64,000 nucleotides of DNA from assembly GCA_008828725.1 (NCBI GenBank), contig MEHQ01004022.1:403164-467163 (forward strand). The letters run 5' to 3'. A program made the translations under genes and the position numbers. Positions 45,489 to 56,708 of the stretch are shown piece after piece. The stretch comes from Saccharina japonica. Its lineage: Eukaryota; Sar; Phaeophyceae; Laminariales; Laminariaceae. The notes below the pieces were generated by a model that was not told where the DNA came from, searched no databases, and worked only from the letters and a program-made list of their open reading frames with translations. Positions within the stretch are counted from its first letter, which is position 1, and each line of letters starts with the position of its first letter.

Positions 45489-48400
45489 GCCTGCGGCGAA
45501 AATGTTGCGCGCCCAAAAACGCGTGTTGCGCTGCGCGCAACTAGCCTCGCGGCGACTGTTGCGCAAAACCGTTATTTTAGCCAAATGTTGCGCCAGCGCA
45601 ACAGCGCAACTCCTAATTAATGCCCTGGTATACAGCACCACGGCTGCAAATAACGTTTGAAGAACACAGCCAAAGATGTCAGGAGACGGTCAGTCAAGGG
45701 AAAACGAGCATCGGTCAAGGGTGTGGATCCGAGTGTTCCCTCACTAAAACGTAGTAGTTTGGCGTCAGTCAAGGATAAAAAAATGGAAAATTGCCGTCAG
45801 TCAAGGGGTGAAAGTGACGTCTCCTGACATCTTGCACATAGCAGTAGTACCAGTAGCACCACTTGAGAAGTGTGTTGGACATGTCGACCGTTTTCTGAAG
45901 TACCGCTTATGATATCGTTATTTTTGTAGAGATTTAAGCGTTTCTTGACCAACGTCGTCCCTACCCGAGGAATCTTCCTAGGGACATGCAGACATCCAGA
46001 GCGATACCATGATTAATACGAACGGTCGGTACGTAGGTAAAATTAAGAAGCGTGTGGGTTTTGACATGTTGTGAAAACGCAACAAACGTTTTTTTTATGT
46101 TTTTATCAACTATTAATTATTAATACCTGGTGGTATATATTATTAATACCTGGTACCTGGTATGTATTATTAATACGACTACCTCGTACGACAGCAGTAG
46201 TAGTAGTTTTATATAATACTCTGGCAGCATAGCGCAGAGAACGCGTGTGTGTTTGGTGTGTGCAAACCGGCTCCGTAGAACTTGCACGTACGTGCGAGTC
46301 TAACGAATCTGTGTGTGTGTTTTTTTTTCGACTTCGGGGGACCATAGTAATCAGGACCCGTCACACAGGCATAACCCTATACATTCCAGTATTTTCGCCA
46401 AGCTTATTTGGTCCTGATTACTACTGTAATAGTGTACCCCACACATGTATTATACATATGTACCACACATGACCTTGTCCCATGTTTTCTTTGAAAGGTT
46501 ACGTGTACATTTTTCTTTTAGGTCCGGGGTCACTAAGTGGGCTCTTTCTCCTCCCTCCCCGTCATTGCCTTGGCATTTTTATCGCGAGAAGATTTCAGCA
46601 CCATCTTCCCTCGTCGACTCGCGTCTAATTCATGTACCGTACATGAAAAGTCAGTCAACTGTTCAGCCGATCGCTCTCAAAGTAAAATCAATAAATAAAA
46701 ACACGAGATCTCCGGAGGGGTTAATGTTTCGTTTAAAACAAACTAATAGTACTTAATTAATAATAGCATTGAAGTGGGGGGGTATATTTAAAAACCATGT
46801 ACGTATATAACACGTTCGTTGAAATGAAATGTCACGTTTCGATTATTTTTGAGTGCTTGCGAAAGTTTTTTTTCTTCTAATAATACGAGGGAAGCGCGAC
46901 ATTTTTTCCCTAAGCTTAGCAGAGATTTTTCCGAAGCGCTTCGCGTTGGTTAACGTTTTTTTTTTGTGACGCCCCGAAAAGCTCAATAAAATAAATATCT
47001 GGTAACTGATTTGTGTGAAATCTGAAGAAATAAACATCCCGCGACCGTGATGAAGAGCGCGCCAAATTTGCGACCTTCGCGTGGTGGCCCTCGCTCGACC
47101 CTCTACGGCGTTTACGCGCGCTATCGCGCATGCTGTCGGAAGTCCTGGCACCCCCTCCTTCCCCACTCGTCTTCAAGCCCCTGCTTGCTCCCCTGAAAGC
47201 CTCTCTGCAATCTGCAACACATCCTTTCCGACTTGCCAAGTACCCTGCAAGTGGCCTCTTGAAAGCTTCGTACTCCGGAGCAGCTACTACTGCCAAGCAA
47301 GCATCTGATAGGAGAAGCTACTTACTGCTGACTGCTGCGTATATATATACCCCTAGGAGGCTACGCCCGCATTTCTCGGAGGAGCTACGTGAACACCTCC
47401 AAGTTCTCTTCGTGACAAACTGCTTCCAAGCCTGTGAGGAGCTGCTGCTACTAGTACTTCTATACCTACATACCCTGGTAGTCTTTTGAGAAAGTGGGAA
47501 GGCTGCAACGACTGTTTCTGGCCGGTCTGCGTTCCTGCGCGCTAGCCGGGCAGCGAGCTGCGAAGTTTCTGGTCTCCGCTTGGTGGGTACCACTGCTCCT
47601 GCTGCTGCTCTTTTATCCTTTTATCGGTACCTGGCACTGGTCCTTGTATGGTATGATATGCGTGTGTATGATACATAATGTGATATAGGGATTTGCCGCT
47701 TTCCGTACGTTATCTTTTCATGGTTTTGGTGGGTGCTCGCTGCTTCTCGTATACCTGTTACTCGTTTTTTGAGGGGTAAATATTACGCTTGCCCTACATT
47801 TTTCAAAAAGGTGAGGTGTTTCATATTTTTATCGTATAACTACCAGGGTACCTGATGGCAGGTAATTTGTACTGGTACCAGGTATATATATATATGATAT
47901 TCTATTTATGCAAGGTATACGTATGTCATATCTCTACGAATAATACATCGGTACGAGTACGTATATATCTTGTGAATAGTATACATTCTGATCAGTATAG
48001 CCGGTCGCCCCGGTAAACCAGTGGTCAGCTTCAAAGACTACTGGCATTGGTCCCCAAGTTCGAATCCCACCGGGGCGAGATTTTTACTTTATTTGAAAAA
48101 ATAAAAAGGAACCAATTGCTGAGAGCGCCTTCGTGGCGTGGGTAGGCGGAATCCGACGCAAGTCGACGAGGGAAGAGAGTGCTGAAATCTTCTCGCGATA
48201 AAAATGCAAGGCACGTACCGTAGTGGGGAGGGGGGAGAAGAGCCTACTTAGTGAGTCCGGATCTGAGTTACGACTAAAGAGGGAGAGAGAAAAGAAGGGC
48301 AAAGATAATAAATAGGGTGGACAAAATATATATATATATATATACTCGTATGTAAAGCTTGATGCCTCCCTCGGATTTATTTGCCCTATGATATGAACAT

Positions 48401-49700
48401 ACTATCATATTGACTGTTAATACTACTGCTGTACTGCTCCGGTATTGTTCCACAGCAGATTATTTCAATTCGAATGGTTCTGCCCCAAATTTCGGGGGCT
48501 AATAATATAATAGTGCCTTGATTGTGGGAAGATAGCGGGGTATTTAAATACAGTAGTAGTGGTGCATCGGTATATACCCACTTCAGATTTCAAGACCACC
48601 CCCTGAAAAACAATTTTCGCGGACTGATCTCCGTTTTTAGTCTTGTATCTCAACCCTTTCAAGACTGCAGTCCCGTTTTGGGGACAAAGCACTTTAATTC
48701 CAAGTAATTTGTCCCCTAAACGGGACTCCAGTCTTTCAAGGGTTAACTGCTGTACCTAGTGAAAAAGCGATCACACTCACTAATTTCAAGTAGTTTTATA
48801 TCGTGACAACGCCGATTTGCCTGGTTTTATTTCTGCCATAGGCCTTGAACCGGATGGTACTACAATCAGGGCCTTCCTCGGGAAAATTCCCGCAGGATTT
48901 CACGGGAAATTGTTTTTTCTTCCCGCTCCCGTGCAAATATCGTTCCCGTGAACCGGATGGTACTAAAATGGGCACACCACTACTCTGTCAACGTGGAAGG
49001 GTTAAGAGCTGTTAAGAGCTGCTCCCACGAACTTGGGGACAAAGTACTTGGAATTAGTGTCGGGGCATTTTTTTCAGTTCTGAATGGGTTAAATACAACT
49101 TTTTTTATTAATATTGTGAATAAGCGCGGCGCCTGGAGGGTTAGGGTTAGTGCCGTACGTGTCCTTGCCTTGCAACTCGGATACCAATGTCTTACCACTT
49201 GCTTGCCATCCCTCAACCACACAACGTGACCGTTGCCTGTATTTATAGTGTGCTTACGTACCCGTGGTACTTTTTCGGGATACAGTTATAATGATATAAT
49301 ACTACAGTAGTAGCAATTAGAAGTGATGTAGTCTAGTACTTCAACCATTTCCTGGAAGCTCTCTTACTATTTTTACTCTGTACTGCTGTCGCGATGTCAA
49401 CCTGCTGACAGGAATTTTCTTGGGTGCTTTTATATATGTTCGAAGCAAAATGTACCTGGTATATATACACATATATATACACAGCAGTACAGGACACCTA
49501 ATACGGTCGGTCGCCCCGGTAGAGTAGTGGTCAGCTTCAAAGACTACTATCATTGGTACCCAGGATCGAATCCCACCGTGGTGAGAGATTTTGTCTTTAT
49601 TTGAAAAAATAAAAAGGAACCAATTGCTGAGAGCGCCTTCGTGGCGTGGGTAGGCGGAATCCGACGCAAGTCGACGAGGGAAGAAAGTGCTGAAATCTTC
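45489..49700. other. Direct second copy of 38917-43127
   Basis: Offset 6572 up to about 45936, where one extra A occurs (GATTTAAGCG against GATTTAGCG), then 6573. It is otherwise apparently identical by eye and runs on into unique sequence at 49701. Confidence 0.9.
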
Positions 49701-49838
49701 TCGCGATAAAAATGCAAGGCAAGAACCGTAGTGGGGGAGGAGGGAGAAGAGCCCACTTTGTGACCCCGGATCTGAGTTACGACTAGGAAGGAGAGAGAAA
49801 GGAAGGGCGAAGATAATAAATGGGATGGAGAAAAAAAA
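49505..49838 (+). mobile_element. SINE family 1, full-length copy
   Basis: GGTCGCCCCGGTAGAGTAGT...GGATCGAATCCCACC, full body, GGGATGGAG and an A-rich tail. Confidence 0.85.
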
Positions 49839-49852
49839 AATAATAAATAAAT

Positions 49853-50107
49853 AAGAAAGACAGGCCGAGATTTTGAGGGATATGATAAATTCAGAAGTCG
49901 TTTTCTTGAAATTAGTGTAGTAACCACCCTCTCTCTAGTAAGAAATCCAGCCTGGACCAGATTTCCTGTTTCTTGTGAGAAAGACTGGCCGAGATTTAGA
50001 GGGATATAAGAATTTCAGAAGTCGTTATCTTGAAATTAGTGTAGAAAGCACTCTCTCTCTCTATTAATAGTAAGAAATCCAGCCTGGACCAGATTTCCTG
50101 TTTCTTA
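49853..50107 (+). repeat. Two-copy tandem repeat, about 126 bp units
   Basis: AGAAAGAC.GGCCGAGATTT...TCAGAAGTCGTT.TCTTGAAA...AATCCAGCCTGGACCAGATT...CCTGTTTCTT occurs at 49853-49977 and 49978-50107. The second copy has a TTAATA insertion at 50064-50069. A diverged relative is at 22490-22580. Confidence 0.8.
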
Positions 50108-50804
50108 TCATGTCCTGTACTGTATGTACCAGTATATATTTGAAGCGCTTGTGCAACGCAAACGTTTTTTTTTTTTTCCTTGTCGCGGCGAACCTCTCGT
50201 GCCGTCGTTTCATGTTTCTCTTGTAGCAAAAATCTCCGGTGAAAACTATTGTTAGTAGTGTATCATACCCCCATTTCACCCGGCGGTAGGTTAAAGGTTC
50301 GTACCTATCAAAAGTCAATAGTACGTACGCTGATGCTTCCCCAAGCCTCCTCTGATGTGGAAGCGAAACCCGATCGTTAGCGTTTGTTCGGAATCTGCTT
50401 ACCGGTCAACACACTTGACAGACAACACACACTCCTTCTGGGCTGAGTTGCCGATGTTGTCAAAAGTAAGGAGGGCACACGCGCAACGAAGCTGTTAGCT
50501 TCGGAAAGGTCTGCTGTTGAAAATAAAGGGGTGCACGCACGCACACCAAAGGGGCGCACGCACGCACACACATCGAAACTGCTGTTGGCTTTATGGGAAA
50601 AGATCTTGTCGAGATCTTTTTATAGACGCATCATCTCGCGGCATACATACATACTCTCCCCCGTCAGGAAAAAGACCAGCTTGGAAATCCGTTCTTCGAG
50701 CTCCCGGCTCGATGCGGTGGTATGGCATATATATATATATCCCAGTATGCACCCCTTGTGTTTTGTTTTTGTACTTTTAAGCAGCGTGTCTTGGGTGGCA
50801 AAAG

Positions 50805-51085
50805 AGCACTAAATCGCCACGGATATTGTTCGTGGACTCGCTCTCGCACTTGCCCCGCCGCCCCCTCCCGTCCCTTCTCGTGCCTCCAATTTGTGTCCAG
50901 CAGCGGCAGCGGGTTGTCCATGGCGCGCAGACAGCGCCACGACTGTTGTCGATAAACTGACCCTCGCCCCTCCCCCGTCTCGTCCCGTCCTGTCCCTCCC
51001 TCCCTCCCTCCTCGTGCTCCTTTTTTTTCGTTTCATCCAGCAGCAGCGTCAATTGTTCATCCGTACCTGCAGTCCAGCGCGGCCT
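50805..51085 (+). repeat. Diverged tandem duplication upstream of the calmodulin-like gene
   Basis: CCC(C/T)TCC-rich tract, CTCGTGC.TCC, TCCAGCAGC and TTGT.CAT appear in the same order at about 50855-50930 and 50970-51065. This is the likely leader/promoter region of the gene starting at 51125. Confidence 0.4.
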
Positions 51086-51124
51086 TTTAAAGTAAGCTAG
51101 TTTGCTCATTTTGTAACAAGAAGA

Positions 51125-54100
51125 ATGGTGTCTTCCGTGATCAAAAGCACTAAGGAGTTGACCGAGGACGAGGTGGAGGATTACAAGGAGGCGTTCAACA
51201 ACTTCGACATCGACGGCAACGGTAGCATCGATGAGGGGGAGCTGGGCGTGGTAATGAGGTCTTTGGGGTACTCCCCGACGAACCAGCAGCTCAAGGACAT
51301 GATGCAAAAGGTAAGAGAGACGTGTGAAAAAGGGTAGTAGTAGTTGTCGCTCGTGGGTTAAAAAGACGTGTGAAAAAGAGTAGTAGTTGTTGTTGATTGT
51401 GGGTAAAAGACGCGTGAAAAAGAGTTGTTGATTGTGGGTAAGAGACGTGAAAAAGAGTTGTTGATCTGTGAGTTTTTGCCGGGCTGGCTGCTAAAAAAGT
51501 TGTTCCACACAAGCCAACGCAAAAGTAGTAGTGGAAACCTTTGGAGGGTAAAAGGTGTCGAAAAATATTGCTGATTATAGGCTCGGTCATACGGGAAAAC
51601 CCCGAGAGCTAGTATACACCGCCGCAAGGAGAGAGATCTCCCCGACACAAGTAATGCATGCCGATTACAGCAGCATCAGTCATATCATACACAGCAATCA
51701 GTCCCGCACTACCCGGAGATGACTCTCCCGGGCAAAGATATCAGGAGACTGTCAGGTCAGTCAAGGGAAATCGGGCAAATCGGTCAAGGGTGTGGATCCT
51801 AGCGTTCCACACTAAAACCTAGTAGTTTGGCGTCAGTCAACGATTAAAAATAAATATATATATATATATATATCGTCAAAGGGATTGAAAGTGCTGTCTC
51901 CTAATATATTTGCTCCCGGGTGGCTATCTCCACCGCACCTGGTTAGTCAGGTCGGGTCAACGTACTCACCCGCCTGAGGTGCGACGTATATACACGTAGC
52001 AGCAGTTCTTGTGGAAACAATAAGAGAAAAATGAAAAATCCGGCAAAAAAAGCTCTCCGATAAAGAGGCCCCTTGTAGATATTTGTTTCCGTGTGCTACT
52101 GCTATTATTAAATGGTTGATGCCGGTTGTCCGATACCAGCATCGGCCATACCAGTACACAGCAAGCAGTCCGGGCTGGCGAGTTAGGGGGGGTACATAAA
52201 CCCGAACTATGATAAAATGCTAGGGACATTATCTCCGGACACAATTCAGAAATGCAATCCCCGTTTCGGAGACAAATGCCTTGAAATTGGACCCAGAGTT
52301 TTGTTTTGCGGTTTCGTGCGGTTTCAAATGGTTTGTTCAAGCCTCGGTCAGACGCAGCAAGCAGTCTTTCGGGCGGGTGGATTAGGGGTTAGAGGGTACA
52401 TACCCCCGAGCTGAATACAAAGGAAGGAGATCTCCGACACACGGACGCCGCATGACACTCAATATACTATTAAGTCGAATTTCCGCTACGTACACGGTTG
52501 ATAAGACGCCTCGTCTCGTGGTCACACAAGGGCTGTCTGTGAGCAAAAGCATTAAGGCATGCCTTGCTGGCTAGAGTTGGGGTCTCTAATAGTTATTACT
52601 TGGATTAGCTGGACGGTGAAGGAAAGCCAACCAGCTGACTTTACTCGTCGGCGTTCACTATTCAGTAATACGAGCAATCGCGCGCGGTTTCGTGCTGTTG
52701 GCGATCGGCTTTACGTAAGAGCAAGCTCTGAAGTCGAGCTACTTATGCGCCGAGGTACTAATGCGCCGGGCAGTCGGAGGCAAGAGACACACGCAGCGCT
52801 TCCGCAAATCTCCGCGTGCGCCCGCATAACTGTTATTAGTCGGTGGCTGATATTTTCTGTGGGCCATCGTAAATAGGAGACCAAATATTGTTAGTAAAAA
52901 CAGGAAAATATGGTAGATTTTGGTGTCCCGTAGGCCCCTATTTACTATCAAGATCCCCGGTATTAAAGTATATACCTGTCACAACTTTTTTATGGGTGTT
53001 GCTATAATACAGCAGTAGTGTTATGGACGTTCTTGGGATACGAAATGGGTGAATCGTGAGAGGACAACTCACGAAAGGATGAAATGAAAACAGGACAAGA
53101 AAACGAAAATTATTGTGGAAAAGGTTTTGGTTTGGTTTTTTGTTCTGCGCTTCGTCGCAAATACAGCAATACAGCAGTGCAAATGCCGTGGTAGCGTATC
53201 TGTTTGGTTGAGGGTGACAATGAAGACGTCATAATCTCGCAGGAGGGCGGGTTATGACGTCGTTGGTCCGGGACATTGACAGACTCCCCACCGACTCCCG
53301 GGGGGTCCACTTGAAGTATATCTTATCAATGGCAATTCGCCGAGATGTATACTTGACGTACGTATATATGATATCTATACTGTGGGAAGGGAGAAGAGCC
53401 TACTTGATGACCCCAGATCTGAGTTACGACTAAAGAGAGAAAGAAAAGAAGGGCGGAGATGATGAAAGGGATTTTTAAAAAAAAAACAACAGGAAAATGT
53501 CGAAAAAGGGGTTGGTGTCTATCAATAATGCTTTTATCATGTGCTCTGAAGGCATGCGACGACCCTACCGGTAAGTCAAGCACAGCTGCTGTGTCTTAAC
53601 CCTTGTAGGACTGGAGTCCCGTTTTGGGGACAAATTACTTATAATTAGAGTGGTTTGTCCCCAAAAAGGGACTGCAGTCCTAAAAGGGTTAAATGGTTTA
53701 GATGGGTTTAAGGCATGCCCTAGAGACTGAGGGCCTCAAGCACAACTTTTGTTGATATTGACCCTTGAGAACATGTGCTTAAAAGCTTTTAAGAGACCTG
53801 CCAAGCATGGCAAAACGCGCGCTTTTTTTTTTTGTCAAGGGTGTGTGTGTTCTTCACATTAAGCCTTCCTTTCTACCCGTCGACATCCAGCATACCCAGT
53901 GTCCGTGCCGATTCTTCATCCTAGAAAGGTGCCAATTCTGTAGTCACAAAACTACGACACAGAGATACTAGGGCCGAATGAATGTCCCAGACTGAAACCT
54001 ACAGCAGTTAGAGTGTGTTTGGGGTCATCCAAGGCATGTGGCGAACTTGTGGGTGAGCTACATTATTTGTATTTTCAACCAAGGCACTAACCCTAACGCA

Positions 54101-56642
54101 ATGATGGGTGGGTATGGTACTTCCCACTGGATGCTCGCGGGCTATTGTTGTTCTTGTTCTGACATTAGCCCCTGAGCTATGATGCTGCTGAAAGGTTTCC
54201 ACTCTTGTTGAAGTGGTGTGTGTAGTTCCACCAATACCGAATCGGTAGTCACGGGGGCAGACCCCAACAACTCGAGAGCGGTCATTGAAGACCGCACCTG
54301 ATATGTATATATATGTATATAAATACCTATATATATACATATTGTTCGCTGTGCTTCGAACCTACCAGGGTTATTGTTCGATATCTGGACCCAGGGTGTT
54401 GCTGTTGTGGCTGTCGTCCTGTTCGAACGTTTCGTGGGCTCGTGCATTGAAGCGAGCGCTTCGTATATCTGGGGCTGCTGCGTCAACTTGTTCTTGCGTG
54501 CGCATTGAACATGTGAAAACGTACCCAGTGAAAGTGGAAAAAATTGGAACCTGAATTTTTGTCCGTGTACGACTGCTTCTGTTGTGGCTCTGGGTGGTTT
54601 TCGGCACGATGACGAAGCCGGAGATCCGTTTTCGTCCGACCTTCAAGTAGTGTTCGACTGTATAAAGTGTTTTTCCCTCCTACGTACTTGAAAAAATGTA
54701 CGTAAAACATACCTGGTATGTATGTATGTATGTATATGTGTATAGGAAGAAACTCAACAGAACTATAATAGCAACCACAACTCAAGAACAGGCTCGCCAC
54801 CCACCAAGCCGAACAAAAGCCAAGCAAGACTTCTGTCAGCTTGGAGATGTTTGCGCAGGCTGGTGCGATGATGTGATTATGCTTTTTTTCGTTGCGCGTG
54901 CTATGATACGTACGTACGTACATACATACATACACTCAGCAGGGGTGTGTGTAGGTTTTAGAGTGTCGGGTCAGGTCAGAAGATCTTCAACATCTCATGG
55001 GTCGGACCCTGTCAACAGGTCTTCCAGAATATTCTGCGTCGGGTCGGGGGCAAAGATGTCGGGAGACATATCAATGTCAAGCTGTCTGTCAAGGCAAATC
55101 CAGCTGTCTAGACATATGTCCCCAATCCCCCGGGCAGAAAAATCCTCCTAATATTTGTGGAAACCCCTATTTTTTATTTATTTTTGAGAGGCTATTTTAC
55201 ACGTCTTGATAAAGCTAATTTCAAATCATCAATATGCTGCAGTTCAATTTCAATATTTTCTGTAGATTGGACTCTGAAATGTAGCAAAATGCCGAAAAAA
55301 AACAGAATGAAGGAAAAAATATCAATTTATACTTTATTGTCAGGCGTTTTCACAGAGCGGGGATTTTTCGGTAGTGTCCCATGTTTTTTGCTGTCAAGGC
55401 TGTCTGTCAAGGGGTGAAAGTGCTGTCTCCCGACATCTTTGGTCGGGGGGGTCGGATTTTACCGGAAGGTGACCCGACCCGACCCGCGAGCTCTGACCCG
55501 ACCCATGAACAGCCCTGAAATATGGTAATGGTCCCTATATAATGCGGGTTGTGGCTGCTTTATGTATGGTTCGGATTTTACCTGAAGGTGACCCGACCCG
55601 CGAGCTCTGACCCGACCCATGAACAGCCCTGAAAATATGGTAATGGTCCCTATATAATGCGGGTTGTGGCTGCTGTATGTATGGTTCGGATTTTACCGGA
55701 AGGTGACCCGACCCGACCGGCGAGCTCAGACCCGACCCATGAACAGCCCTGAAAATATGGTAATGGTCCCTATATAATGTGGGTTGTGGCTGCTGTATGT
55801 ATGATATAGATCATCTACGCGTACAGATATATCATCTACAGATACATTTAAAAAAAAAAACACACACACACACACAACAGCAGATATATATCTCCACAGA
55901 TAGATCACCTACATATATCATCTGCCTGTGAAATCGCTTGGCACAGACGGGATTAACCAGGGCGGCAGTGCGCGGAGCAGTACCGGTTGCCGCTATTGTT
56001 GACTGCTGGCGCATACACCGGCACTACAGAGGGACCACCGTTATATCCCATATTCAGAACTGAAAAACTCTTATCCCACACTTATTCCAAGTAGTTTGTC
56101 CCCACATACGCGGCACCAGTTCTTAAGGGATTAAGGGATTCATATTAATAGTGCAATTATGAATAGTTTCAAATACATCCGTCAGCTCTAAGTAAGACCG
56201 ATTGAATGGTTGATGCTCAACTTCAACTTTGCAAGCTGTGCGCTCTTGTTTGAAATCCAACGTGTGTCTGCCTGGGTCCTGTCTTGTTTTGTGTGTGGAT
56301 GTTAAATCATGCTGCGTGGTGTTTTTTTTTTCATGTTTGGATCACAGGTGGATACCGACGGTAGCGGAGGCATTTCATTTGAAGAGTTCGTGGCGATGAT
56401 GCAGCTGGGGGAAGTGGAGACAGATTTCGAAAAGGAAATTAAGGAGGCGTTCAAGTTTTTCGACAAGGACGGGGACGGAGAGGTAGGCCCCCTCCCTCCC
56501 TCCCTCCCTCCCTCCCTCATTCGCACAGTCTGCTATTACGGGGGAGCATAGTAAATACTAGTAAATAGGACCAAATATTGTTCATGAAAATAGGTACGTA
56601 CATGTGTGTAACGTAGGTCCTATATACTATGCTCTCCTAGTC

Positions 56643-56708
<66 letters not shown>

